Positions 26,146 through 35,598 of a DNA stretch of 64,000 bases are shown one piece after another. The notes beneath the pieces were generated by a model. The model searched no databases. It had not been told where the DNA came from and was given only the letters and a program-made list of their open reading frames with translations. The stretch is from Paraburkholderia largidicola (lineage in GTDB: Bacteria > Pseudomonadota > Gammaproteobacteria > Burkholderiales > Burkholderiaceae). Location of the stretch: assembly GCF_013426895.1 (NCBI RefSeq), contig NZ_AP023174.1, positions 2,232,001 to 2,296,000 of the forward strand. Direction: 5' to 3'. A program made the position numbers and the translations under genes. Every line of letters begins with the position of its first letter. The first letter of the stretch is position 1.

Positions 26146-27468
26146 TCAGTCGCCCAGGTGCGCGCCGAACCATGCCGCTGCCGACAGATTCAGCTCGGCC
26201 AGCACGATCGGCGTGAGCGCGCCGAATTCTTTCAGCGACTGCGCGCTCGCCACAGCAGCCGCATCCTGCGCCTCGCCTGCCGCTTCCGCGATGCTCAGCA
26301 GCGCGCCCATCTGCCCCGCGCGTTCGACGATCGCATCGCGAATCATCGGCGACAGGTCGAGCGGATCGAGTGTCGCGTCCGGCGTCGAATCGACGAGCAC
26401 ATGCACCAGCGAGAACACACCCGTCAGGAACGCGGCGTCGGCAAACGCCTCGTCGTTCGGGCGAATCCAGCGCGCCGCCAGCTCCATGAAGCGCGCACGC
26501 GTCCCCGCCAGTTGCACGAGCGGATCGGAGCGCCACGGCAGGTCGCCGCCGCCCGCGTACAGCAGCAGTTGCGCCCAGCGCGCGATCTGCCGCGTGCCCG
26601 TCGCGATGATCGCCTCGCGCAGCGATGCGATGTTGCGCCCGAGGCCGAATGCGCTCGAATTGACGAGCCGCAGCAGTTGCATCACGACATTCGGATTGCG
26701 CTTGAGCTCGTCTTCGAGTTCGACGATGCCCGCGTCGCGCGCGAGCAGTGCGAGCAATCGCAGCAACGAGGTGCGCGACGAGCGCGTACGGCGCGCCGAC
26801 AACACCTGCGGCCGCGCGAAGAAATAGCCCTGGAAGAGATCGAAGCCGAGATCGCGGGCGAGCGCGAAGTCTTCACGCGTCTCGACCTTTTCGGCTATCA
26901 GCGTCTTGCCGTAACCGGCGAGCGTCTTTGCGAGAGCCGGCAGTTGCGTGCGGTCGGTCTGCAGGAAATCCACCTTGACGATATCCGCGTACGGCAGCGC
27001 CGTGAGCAGGTTCGGCGACAGCTCGCATACGTCGTCGAGCGCGACGCGAAAACCCGCGCGGCGCAGGTCGGCGATGCGCGCGATGAGCCGCTCGTCGAAC
27101 TGCACCGTCTCGAGAATTTCGAGCACGAAGCGCTCGGGCTCCATCAGATGCACGATGTCGTCGAACAGCAAATCGCGGCCGATGTTCACGTAGCCGCGAT
27201 GCGTGCCAAGTACGGAAGGCACACCGATGCCGCCGATCGTGCGCACCACCACCTGGGCGGTGGCCTGCGCGTCGTCGGAAACCTGCGCGTAGTTTTGCGC
27301 GCTGCCGCGAAACAGCAGCTCATAAGCGTGCAGCGCACCGTCACGGTCGAGAATAGGCTGACGCCCGACATAGACGAACTGCGCCGATGAGATCGCCTCG
27401 TCCTCTTCGCCTGCTTGCGCAAACGTTTGGGGGCGGCCGGCTTCGTCGTTTTGAAACGGATCAGACAT
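26146..27468 (-). CDS. EAL-HDOD protein (YuxH type) with degenerate EAL domain
   Basis: A 440-residue protein. The N-terminal EAL-like domain (about residues 30-220) begins VGRQPILDRDGALHAYELLFRG. The EAL signature reads ELL and the DDFG motif reads DDVC, so phosphodiesterase activity is unlikely. The C-terminal HDOD domain (about 230-430) includes LLRLVNSSAFGLGRNIASLREAI. This is the known YuxH architecture of signalling adaptors. It is the first of four HDOD/c-di-GMP-linked genes in 6.4 kb and is a paralogue of the gene at 31215. Start at 27468 gives the conserved N-terminus; the upstream frame lacks coding character. Confidence 0.9.
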   Translation of the reverse strand: MSDPFQNDEAGRPQTFAQAGEEDEAISSAQFVYVGRQPILDRDGALHAYELLFRGSAQNYAQVSDDAQATAQVVVRTIGGIGVPSVLGTHRGYVNIGRDLLFDDIVHLMEPERFVLEILETVQFDERLIARIADLRRAGFRVALDDVCELSPNLLTALPYADIVKVDFLQTDRTQLPALAKTLAGYGKTLIAEKVETREDFALARDLGFDLFQGYFFARPQVLSARRTRSSRTSLLRLLALLARDAGIVELEDELKRNPNVVMQLLRLVNSSAFGLGRNIASLREAIIATGTRQIARWAQLLLYAGGGDLPWRSDPLVQLAGTRARFMELAARWIRPNDEAFADAAFLTGVFSLVHVLVDSTPDATLDPLDLSPMIRDAIVERAGQMGALLSIAEAAGEAQDAAAVASAQSLKEFGALTPIVLAELNLSAAAWFGAHLGD

Positions 27469-27775
27469 GTTTGACGGCTGCTTGGATTCGGAAAACGGCT
27501 TGCTTGCGGGGTCGCCAACTCGCGCCCCATCAGGGGAATAACGGAGCGCGTTCGCCGCCACTTTAGCGGAATCCACCGGCGATGCACAGGCATCCGGGGT
27601 AGCCGCGAATCCTTACCATATGTTATGGCGCTTTTTATGTCTGAAAGCTAAAGATTCCGCCGCAAACGTCGTTATCCCGTTCTGATGGACGGCCTCGCGC
27701 CTGCCCCGATCGGTCGGATGGCGGGCGCTGCAAGGCCGTCCAGCCTCAAGACGAACCGGGTAGTCAGCGATACAC

Positions 27776-29605
27776 ATGGAAGCGACCAGGATCACCCCAG
27801 CCCGCCGGGGCTTGCTGCGCACGGCAATCGACCGGTTCCGCGCGGCCCGTCAGCCTGCGCGCGCGACGGTTGCACCGGCCTCGCCAGGTGTCCCGCACGG
27901 GCTCGAACAGGCCGCGCACGCCGTCGACTTCCTTGCGCACGTGGCGCGCAATCTCACCTTTCTGTATGTCTCCGAGGCGAGCCTGCGCTTCATTGGCTAT
28001 CACCGAGAGTATCTGCAAACCGTCACGCTGCACGAACTCGTCGCGCCCGGCGACGTCGCCCGACTCGACGCTGCGCTGCGCCGCGCCGACGAAAGCGGCG
28101 CCGTCGAGAAAATCACGCTGGATCTGATCAAGTCGCTGACCTACCCCGTGCCCGTCGAGCTGCGCATTGCCCGCAACTGTCACGACGGCATCGAAGGCTA
28201 TGCGATCGCCGGCTTCGACGTGTCGAGCTGGCGCGCGACGGAGGCCAGCCTCAAGCATCAGCTGCATCACGACAACCTGACGGGGCTCGCGAACGTGCCC
28301 GCCCTCGTCGAAGAAATGCGTCACGCGCAGCAGAAGGCGGACGCGACGGGCAAGTCGGCCGCCCTGCTGCTGCTCGATCTCGACGACTACCAGCGCGTGA
28401 ACCGCGCGCTCGGCTACGACGCCGGCGACGAGATGCTGCGCGACACCGCGCGCCGCCTGTCCAACATGACGACGCAAGGCGAAGTGATCGCGCGTATCTC
28501 CAGCGACGAGTTCGCGATCCTGCTGCCGCCCGCGCACGCGCGCGCCGACACCGCGATCGCTGCCGAAGCACTGGCGCGGCGCCTGTTGACGGCGATCCAG
28601 CAGCCGTACACGTTCAACCGCCAGCCGGTGCATCTGTCGGCGAGCGTCGGCATCGCACTGTATCCGGACACGCAGCACGCGGGCGAATCATCCGAGCCCG
28701 CGCCGCGCGACAGCCAGCTGTTGCGCTGGGCGGACCATGCGCTGGCACGCGCAAAGGCGGCAGGCGGCAACACGCTCGCGTTCTACGTGCCCGACGACAG
28801 TCCCGCCGACGCCGAGCGCCTGAAGCTCGAATCGGACCTGTACGACGGCGTGCGCAACGGGGAGTTCTCACTGCACTTCCAGCCGATCACGAGCAGTCAG
28901 TCGCACGGCGTGGTCGGCGTCGAAGCGTTGATCCGCTGGCAGCATCCCGTCCACGGGCTCGTGCCGCCGTCGATGTTCATCCCGCTCGCCGAATCCGTCG
29001 GCCTCATCAACTACCTGGGCAACTGGGTGCTGAAGGCCGCGTGCATGCAGTTGATACGTTGGGACATACAAGGCATCCGGCTGCAATACGTCGCGGTCAA
29101 TGTGTCGCCGCAGCAGTTCCGCGACCCGCGCTTCAAGGAAAGCGTGCGCGAGGCGATCGCGCTCACGGGCATCGATCCGCACCGCGTCGTGTTCGAGATC
29201 ACGGAAAGCCTGCTGATGCACGACCCGCAGCACGCCACGGCGTTGCTCGAAGAACTCACGGGTCTCGGCATCCGCTTCGCCGTCGACGATTTCGGCACCG
29301 GCTATTCGAGCCTTGCGTATCTGCAACGCTTTCCGCTCGCGAAACTGAAAATCGACCGGAGTTTTGTGGAGAATCTGCTAACCTCGCGCAACGATCAGGC
29401 GATCGTCAGCGCCGTCGTCGGCCTCGCGCAAACCCTCGATCTCGAACTCGTCGCCGAAGGCGTCGAAACGGAAGCACAGCGTGAGCTACTCACCGAGATG
29501 GGCTGCGGCCACATTCAGGGCTGGCTCGTCTGCAAGGCACTCCCATCGGAAGAACTCGCACAGCGCTTCGCATCGCGCGCGCTTCACGTGCATGGTGAAG
29601 CGTGA
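27776..29605 (+). CDS. PAS-like/GGDEF/EAL protein with degenerate GGDEF motif
   Basis: A 609-residue protein. A PAS-like sensor region spans about residues 45-155. The GGDEF domain (about 160-320) has SSDEF in place of GGDEF, so diguanylate cyclase activity is doubtful. The EAL domain (about 335-595) is intact: EALIRW, the FEITES motif, DDFGTGYSS, KIDRSFV and EGVET. It is expected to hydrolyse cyclic di-GMP, with the GGDEF part perhaps acting as a GTP sensor. No transmembrane helix, so cytoplasmic. It is divergent from the EAL-HDOD gene at 26146, with a 307-bp gap between them that holds no gene. Confidence 0.92.
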   Translation: MEATRITPARRGLLRTAIDRFRAARQPARATVAPASPGVPHGLEQAAHAVDFLAHVARNLTFLYVSEASLRFIGYHREYLQTVTLHELVAPGDVARLDAALRRADESGAVEKITLDLIKSLTYPVPVELRIARNCHDGIEGYAIAGFDVSSWRATEASLKHQLHHDNLTGLANVPALVEEMRHAQQKADATGKSAALLLLDLDDYQRVNRALGYDAGDEMLRDTARRLSNMTTQGEVIARISSDEFAILLPPAHARADTAIAAEALARRLLTAIQQPYTFNRQPVHLSASVGIALYPDTQHAGESSEPAPRDSQLLRWADHALARAKAAGGNTLAFYVPDDSPADAERLKLESDLYDGVRNGEFSLHFQPITSSQSHGVVGVEALIRWQHPVHGLVPPSMFIPLAESVGLINYLGNWVLKAACMQLIRWDIQGIRLQYVAVNVSPQQFRDPRFKESVREAIALTGIDPHRVVFEITESLLMHDPQHATALLEELTGLGIRFAVDDFGTGYSSLAYLQRFPLAKLKIDRSFVENLLTSRNDQAIVSAVVGLAQTLDLELVAEGVETEAQRELLTEMGCGHIQGWLVCKALPSEELAQRFASRALHVHGEA

Positions 29606-29690
29606 CTGACATGACGCGTGTTGATATTGGGCACAGTCCACGTCACGACTTGCCACTCACTGGAACTTGTATGGCTCTTGCGGGACTCTC

Positions 29691-31148
29691 ATGCTAAAGG
29701 CTGCGCTGCTTGACCGGCTCTGGGCTCGCATGAACGAGCGCGGCGATTTCCCGATGCTGCAGCAGTCGCTCCGCTCGACGATGGCCGCGATGAATAACGA
29801 TGACCTCGATTTCAGCGCCCTCGTGCAGATCGTGCTCTCCGACTTCGCGTTGACACAGAAGGTCTTGCGTCTCGCGAATTCGGCGATGTACATGGCGTTC
29901 GGCGGCAACATCACGACCGTCTCTCGCGCGCTGATGGTGCTCGGCATGGATGCCGTCGGGCATCTCGTCGTAGGCCTGAAGATCGTCGATCACTTTCATC
30001 ACAGCGTGCCGCGCCGCATCGACGCGAAACTCGAACTCAACCGCACGATGCTGTCGGGCTGCGTCGCCCGCAAGCTCACCGAGCGCGGCGATCTGCGCGA
30101 CGGCGAAGAGGCTGTCGTCTGCACGCTGATGCGCCAGATCGGCAAGCTGCTCGTGGTGTTCTATCTCGACGCCGAGTGGGACCATATTCGCCGCCAGATC
30201 GATACGGGCATGGGCGAGAACGAAGCGTGCGAAACCGTGCTCGGCGTGACGTTCCATGAAATCGGCCTCGAAGCAGCGTCGCGCTGGCGCCTGCCGGAGA
30301 TGATCCGCATCGGCATGACGGAATTCGATCCGCTGCAGGACGACGAACCGCGCCAGGTGCAATGGCTGCGCGCGATCACGAACTACTCGACGGAAGTCGC
30401 GAACGTGCTCACGCAGCCGCATCTGCCTCAGGCACAGCGCGATGTGCGCATCGCCGAGCTTGCGCAGCGCTACAGCCGCACGCTCAACACTGACCCAGAA
30501 GTACTCGTCGACATGAGCCTGACGCTCGCCGAAGAAGAGACCCGCGACGGCGTGATGCGCGAGATCTTCGAACTGCGCGCGAATGCCGACGCGATCGCTC
30601 GCGAGGCACTCGACCCGGAGTCATGTATCCGTGCCGGCGTGAGCGAATTGCAGGCGCTGCCGAGCGACAGCGGACTCGCGCCCGCGCTTGCGATGGCGTC
30701 GGAAACGGTGCTCGCGGGTTTGCAGTTCGAGCGCACTGTCGTGTTCGTGCGCCATGGCAGCGGCATCTTCAAGGCGACGATGGGCTTCGGCGCCAAGATC
30801 GAAGCCGCGCTGCCGAAGCTCAGCTTTGCAACGGCCTTCGCACCCGACGTGTTTCATCTCGCGATTGCGAACTCGGTCGGCATCTTCATCGAAAACGCGC
30901 GCGATCCGAAGATGCATGCACGCCTGCCGGACTGGTATCGCCGCGCGTTCGAAGGCGTGCATTCATTCGTGCTGCTGCCCGTAGTGCTGGAGAACAAGTC
31001 GACGGTCGCCCTGCTCTATGGCGACTGGGCGCATCATGACGTGCGGCGCCGCATCTCGCAGCGGGAAATGGCCGCGCTCAACGAACTGGCGCGCGAGTTG
31101 GGACGCTTCTTCGCGCATGCGCCCGTGAGCGAAGTCGAAACGCTCTAA
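29691..31148 (+). CDS. HDOD domain protein with C-terminal GAF-like domain
   Basis: A 485-residue protein. The N-terminal HDOD domain (about residues 15-230) has LRLANSAMYMAFGGNITTVSRAL and a helix pair typical of the family; metal-binding HD residues are not conserved, as is usual for HDOD. The C-terminal part (about 310-480) resembles a GAF domain. HDOD proteins act in signalling. It follows the GGDEF/EAL gene on the same strand by 85 bp. A longer start at TTG 29667 is possible; ATG 29691 is preferred. Confidence 0.85.
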   Translation: MLKAALLDRLWARMNERGDFPMLQQSLRSTMAAMNNDDLDFSALVQIVLSDFALTQKVLRLANSAMYMAFGGNITTVSRALMVLGMDAVGHLVVGLKIVDHFHHSVPRRIDAKLELNRTMLSGCVARKLTERGDLRDGEEAVVCTLMRQIGKLLVVFYLDAEWDHIRRQIDTGMGENEACETVLGVTFHEIGLEAASRWRLPEMIRIGMTEFDPLQDDEPRQVQWLRAITNYSTEVANVLTQPHLPQAQRDVRIAELAQRYSRTLNTDPEVLVDMSLTLAEEETRDGVMREIFELRANADAIAREALDPESCIRAGVSELQALPSDSGLAPALAMASETVLAGLQFERTVVFVRHGSGIFKATMGFGAKIEAALPKLSFATAFAPDVFHLAIANSVGIFIENARDPKMHARLPDWYRRAFEGVHSFVLLPVVLENKSTVALLYGDWAHHDVRRRISQREMAALNELARELGRFFAHAPVSEVETL

Positions 31149-31214
31149 CCAAAAACGCGCGCCCTCTTCCATCGACATGCGCGGCTCATCAGTTCGAGCC
31201 GCGCATCTCCCGCC

Positions 31215-32564
31215 TCAATCTTCGATCCGCTCCAATCCCGTCGCCTCGGCGCTGCGGTCGGCAACGCCCGCCCACGCGGCCGACACAAGGCCCATTTGCG
31301 CGACGTCGAGCACTTGCAGACCTTCGAGCCGTTCGCACGCGCTTTCGATATCGGCCCATGCGCCGCGTTCGAGCGCTTCGACCACCGTCAGCAACGTGCC
31401 CAGCACGCCTTCGCGCAACAGGATGGCGTCGCGGATCGGCTTGGACAGCACGAGCACATTGAGCGTGTGTTCGAGCGAGCCGCCGAACACCGAGTCGACG
31501 AACGAGAACACGCCCGTGAGAAACGCCGCGTCGGTTTCGTCGCGCCCCGCCTCGGGTAGACGCTGGACGGCGAGTTCCATGAAGCGCGCACGCGTCGCGG
31601 CGAGTTGCAGCAGCGGATCGTCTTCGAGCGCGACCTTGCGGCCGTCCGCGTAGAGCAGCAGCTGTGTCCAGCGCGCGATGCGGTTCGTGCCCGTCGCGTT
31701 GATCGCTTCGCGCAAGGTCGTGACCTTGCGTCCCATCGCAAGACCGCTCGAATTGGCGAGACGCATCAGATGCATCACCAGCACCGGGTTCAGCTTCAGC
31801 TCGGCTTCGAGCTGTGCGACGGTCGGCTCGCCGCCGAGCAGCTGCAGCAGATTCAGCAGCGCGTGACGCGGCGCGCTGACCTTGCGCGCGGCGGCGCCCT
31901 GCGGGTGCGCGAAGTAATAGCCCTGAAAGCGGTCGAAGCCGAGATCGAGCGCCTGCTCGAACACGTCCTGCGACTCGACGCCCAGCGCGATCAACAGCTT
32001 GCCCGCCGATTTCAGCACGCTCGCGAACTTCGGCAGCATGGCCTGCGGAATGCGGTGCATGTCTATCTTCACGGCGTCCGCGTACGGCAGCAGGCGCGCG
32101 AAGGTGTCGTTGGCCTGCGCAACGTTGTCGATCACGAAGCGATAGCGGCGGCCATGCAATTCGACGATGCGCGAAATCAGTTCATCGTCTGCGACGATGT
32201 CGGGCGGCAGTTCGAGCATGAAACGCTCGGCGGGCAGGCTGCGGATCGCGTCGTCGAACAGCAGCTCGCGCGTGACGGGCAGATAACCGGGATGATTGGC
32301 GAGCGCCGCGCGCACGTCGGGCTGCAGGAGCGCCTGGATGATGACTGAGGCGGCGCTGGCTTGCGCCTCTGGCTGCCCGGCTTGAGCTTCCTGCTCGCCG
32401 GATTCGGCGGCGGGCGCCTGATACAGCTTGAGTTCGAACGCGCACAACATGTTGTCGCGGTTCAGGATGGGCTGACGGGCAAACGAAACGTTTGCGCGCG
32501 CGTCCTGCGCAAAGCCCGGAACGTCTTCTGCCTGGCGTTCCTCAGCGACTGCGGTGGTGGTCAT
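31215..32564 (-). CDS. EAL-HDOD protein (YuxH type), strongly degenerate EAL
   Basis: A 449-residue paralogue of the 26146 protein. The EAL-like domain (about residues 25-215) begins FARQPILNRDNMLCAFELKLYQ, so EAL reads ELK and the DDFG position reads IDNV, ruling out the usual catalysis. An Ala/Gln/Glu-rich insert follows residue 45. The C-terminal HDOD domain has LMRLANSSGLAMGRKVTTLREAINATG. It converges on the HDOD-GAF gene; the set of four is likely a local signalling module. Confidence 0.88.
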   Translation of the reverse strand: MTTTAVAEERQAEDVPGFAQDARANVSFARQPILNRDNMLCAFELKLYQAPAAESGEQEAQAGQPEAQASAASVIIQALLQPDVRAALANHPGYLPVTRELLFDDAIRSLPAERFMLELPPDIVADDELISRIVELHGRRYRFVIDNVAQANDTFARLLPYADAVKIDMHRIPQAMLPKFASVLKSAGKLLIALGVESQDVFEQALDLGFDRFQGYYFAHPQGAAARKVSAPRHALLNLLQLLGGEPTVAQLEAELKLNPVLVMHLMRLANSSGLAMGRKVTTLREAINATGTNRIARWTQLLLYADGRKVALEDDPLLQLAATRARFMELAVQRLPEAGRDETDAAFLTGVFSFVDSVFGGSLEHTLNVLVLSKPIRDAILLREGVLGTLLTVVEALERGAWADIESACERLEGLQVLDVAQMGLVSAAWAGVADRSAEATGLERIED

Positions 32565-32808
32565 TCCGGTCCCCTGTCCGGCCAGCCTTCGCACTTCATT
32601 GCTTATGCTGGTCCCATGCAAGTAGTTGCGGCGAAGCGTGGCGCTTCGTGCTCTCGTCTGTTGAGTATCGTTCTGGCGGCTTCATCCGATATGCCTGGCT
32701 GCACCCGCAGCATATCGAGCCGTCTTTCCCCGTGCGCAGATTTTAGCGCACGCCGCCATGCGCAGGAGCAAGAACAAGCGAAAAAAGACTGGAAAACAAG
32801 GGCAAAAA

Positions 32809-32833
32809 AAACGGCCGCATGAAGCGGCCGTTT
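32809..32833 (-). terminator. Intrinsic terminator of the binding-protein gene
   Basis: AAACGGCCGC pairs with GCGGCCGTTT around loop ATGAA. On the minus strand it is followed by a T run (complement of the A run at 32804-32811), about 45 bp after the stop of the solute-binding gene. Confidence 0.88.
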
Positions 32834-32879
32834 CGACGTTCGGCTCCGGCGCGGCGATCCGCGCCGGATGACGTGCGCA

Positions 32880-33671
32880 TTACTTCAGCGTGACCTTGAC
32901 GTCGAAATACTTTGCTGCGAGCCGGTCGATCGTGCCGTCGGCTTTCAGTTCCTTGAGCGCCTGGTTGACGGCGTCCTTCAACTGGGCGTCGCCCTTGCGC
33001 AGACCGAAGCCGACGCCCGAGCCGAGCAGCTTTTCATCCGACACGGCCGGACCGGCGAATTCGAATCCCGCCCCTTGCGGCTTCTTCAGGAAGCCCTTCG
33101 ACGCCGCTTCCCCGTCCAGGAATGACGCATCGAGACGGCCCGCGACGAGGTCGGCATAGACCTGATCCTGCGCCTGATACGGAATCACGTCGACACCGAG
33201 GGGCGCCCACTTCGCCTTTGCGTAGGCCTCCTGGATCGAGCCTTGCAGCACGCCGACGTGCTTGCCCTTCAGCGATGCCGCTGTCGGCTGCAAACCGCTG
33301 CCCTTCTTCGCGATCACCTGGTTGGGGATCACGTAGATGGGATCGGTGAAGTCGATGACGGCACGCCGCTGGTCGGTGATCGACATGTCCGAGTTGATCG
33401 CGTTGAACTTGCGCGCCTGGAGCGCGGGGATCAGACCGTCGAACGCGTTCTCGACCCACACGCATTTCGCCTTGAGCTTGGCGCAGACTGCATTGCCGAT
33501 GTCGATGTCGAAGCCCTGCAGTTCGCCCGCGGGCGACTTCGATTCGAACGGCGCATACGACGCCTCGACGCCGAAGCGGATTTCCCTGATCTCGGCTGCC
33601 GATACGTTCACTGCCAGCGTAGCGCCCGTCAATGCGGCGAGCACGGCCATCTTTTGCCAACTCATTTTCAT
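32880..33671 (-). CDS. Lysine/arginine/ornithine-type ABC solute-binding protein
   Basis: A 263-residue periplasmic binding protein of family 3 (HisJ/ArgT/AotJ type). The signal peptide ends at VSAAEI. The family signature is visible: FGVEASYAPFESKSPAGELQGFDIDIG (split), plus DMSITDQRRAVIDFTDPI and the GVLQGSIQEAYA hinge region. It binds cationic amino acids and delivers them to an ABC permease. It has no adjacent permease, while the HisQMP/AotQMP-type permease genes at 54-56 kb have no adjacent binding protein, so it is a likely partner. GAGGAA ribosome site supports ATG 33671. Confidence 0.9.
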   Translation of the reverse strand: MKMSWQKMAVLAALTGATLAVNVSAAEIREIRFGVEASYAPFESKSPAGELQGFDIDIGNAVCAKLKAKCVWVENAFDGLIPALQARKFNAINSDMSITDQRRAVIDFTDPIYVIPNQVIAKKGSGLQPTAASLKGKHVGVLQGSIQEAYAKAKWAPLGVDVIPYQAQDQVYADLVAGRLDASFLDGEAASKGFLKKPQGAGFEFAGPAVSDEKLLGSGVGFGLRKGDAQLKDAVNQALKELKADGTIDRLAAKYFDVKVTLK

Positions 33672-34185
33672 CAAAGCTTTTCCTCAAGAAGTGCCTGTGG
33701 CGGAATGCCCCGCCCTGGACGTGCCGCGATCATGGGCACGCCAAAAATACGGTTCAAACGCCGTCGTTCCGTTTGGTGCGGCGCACAAGGCGACGCGAGC
33801 GCGGGATTTTACAGGGTCTTGCTCGACCACCTCGTCAAGCCGGCTGATTCTGTGTTGGGTCGTGCGCCTCGCGATGACAGCCCGAATCCGAAAAAATCTG
33901 TCGCACCGACGCAATGCCCCTTAGGAAATGAGCCGGCACAGAAGACGTGGCCAGGCGGTTGTGATGCAAATCTGTCGATTGACTCAGAACGACTACAAGA
34001 CGCCACGCCTGGGGCGCGTCAGGCTACCCGGCGTCGCACGACGACGCAATACGCCTTTAGGCCAATACAACAATTGATTCGGATTGCGTACGATATTTTC
34101 ATTAAGGATTTCCGCATTACTTCTCTCAAAAAATAACCCTGGCGTCTGACTCATCCCCGGCGACTCCCTTCAAGCATCGATTGCA
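33672..34185. other. 514-bp intergenic region
   Basis: No gene is seen. It should hold the promoter of the binding-protein gene on the left and of the sulfatase maturase on the right. The last 110 bp become AT-rich just before the maturase start. Confidence 0.5.
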
Positions 34186-35472
34186 ATGAAACACAGCACG
34201 GCCATTCCGCTGACACCCCTGCCGACCAGCGCGGGCGACGTCGACGCCCCGCCATCGGGCCCGCGCTTCAAGCGACGTTTTCACGTGATGGCCAAGCCGA
34301 CGGGGTCGGCCTGCAATCTCGATTGCACGTATTGCTTCTATCTCCACAAGGAACAGCTGCTCGACCAGCGCCGCGGCGACTTCATGAACGAGCAGACGCT
34401 GGCGACGTTCATCCGCCAATACATCGAAGCGCAGGACGGCGAGCAGATCGTGTTTTCCTGGCAAGGCGGAGAGCCGACGCTCATGGGGCTCGACTTCTTT
34501 CGCAAGGTCGTCCGTCTGCAGGAGAAGTACAAAAGCGCGCACCAGCGCATTGAAAACAACCTGCAAACCAACGGTACCGCGCTCGACGACACGTGGTGCG
34601 CATTCCTCAAACAGCACGACTTTCTCGTCGGCCTGTCGATAGATGGGCCGCGCGAACTGCACGACGCCTACCGCGTCTCGCGCTCCGGCAAGCCCACGTT
34701 CGACCGGGTCATGCGCGGGCTCGAATGCATCCACCGTCACGGCGTCGCGTTCAATGCGCTCGCCGTGATCAACCGCCTCAACGCACGCAGACCAATCGAC
34801 GTCTATCGCTTCCTCACGCGAGAAGTCGGCGCGACTTACCTGCAGTTCAATCCATGCGTGGAGGCGAGGACATTCAAACAGGTCGCGCCGCAATTCTGGG
34901 ACGAGGCATCGATTCCCGTGGTCGGCAGCGAACGGGCGAAACCGGGCGCAGCGGATTCCGTCGTCACCGACTGGTCCGTCGATCCCGACGACTGGGGCTA
35001 TTTCCTGAGCCGCACTTTCGACGAGTGGTATCGCGAAGATCTGGGCCGGGTGCTGGTCAACCTGTTCGAGACGGCCGTCGCGCAGACCATGGGCCTGCCC
35101 TCGCAGCTTTGCATCACCGCGCCTTTCTGCGGCAAGGGGCTCGCGATGGAGCACGACGGCCGCGTCTATTCCTGCGATCACTACGTCTATCCCGAGTACG
35201 AACTGGGCGACATCGCCAGCCACCCGCTTCATCACCTCGCGTTTTCGGAGCGCCAGAAAGCTTTCGGATTCGGCAAGAAGGACACCCTGCCGAAGTACTG
35301 CCTGCAATGCCAGCACCTGAACCTGTGCTGGGGCGAATGTCCGAAGAACCGGCTGGTTCGTGCGCCGGACGGCGAGCCCGGACTCAACTACCTGTGCCCG
35401 GGAATCAGGCAGTTTCATTCACATGCGGGCCCAAGACTGCGGCAGATCGCCCGCAGCCTCCACGCCGGATAG
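34186..35472 (+). CDS. Anaerobic sulfatase-maturating enzyme (radical SAM/SPASM)
   Basis: A 428-residue radical SAM protein. The SAM-cluster motif CX3CX2C is at Cys43, Cys47 and Cys50 (SACNLDCTYCFY). A C-terminal SPASM domain carries further Cys clusters (LCITAPFCGKG, YSCDHYVYPE, YCLQCQHLNLCWGECP and YLCPG). It matches AtsB/anSME enzymes, which oxidise a Ser or Cys of a sulfatase to the active-site formylglycine. The sulfatase encoded 127 bp downstream has a Ser at that position, so it is the expected substrate. The two genes are probably one operon. Confidence 0.93.
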   Translation: MKHSTAIPLTPLPTSAGDVDAPPSGPRFKRRFHVMAKPTGSACNLDCTYCFYLHKEQLLDQRRGDFMNEQTLATFIRQYIEAQDGEQIVFSWQGGEPTLMGLDFFRKVVRLQEKYKSAHQRIENNLQTNGTALDDTWCAFLKQHDFLVGLSIDGPRELHDAYRVSRSGKPTFDRVMRGLECIHRHGVAFNALAVINRLNARRPIDVYRFLTREVGATYLQFNPCVEARTFKQVAPQFWDEASIPVVGSERAKPGAADSVVTDWSVDPDDWGYFLSRTFDEWYREDLGRVLVNLFETAVAQTMGLPSQLCITAPFCGKGLAMEHDGRVYSCDHYVYPEYELGDIASHPLHHLAFSERQKAFGFGKKDTLPKYCLQCQHLNLCWGECPKNRLVRAPDGEPGLNYLCPGIRQFHSHAGPRLRQIARSLHAG

Positions 35473-35598
35473 CCGGGCCGGCCCGTCATCCACGCGCTCC
35501 AACACAAAGCGGATGGAAATCCGTTTGCGTCGCCTCCTGCCGTTGCGTTTTAGCAGGAGATATTCAAGTGCAGCACCCATAGCCAACAAGAGCAATCG

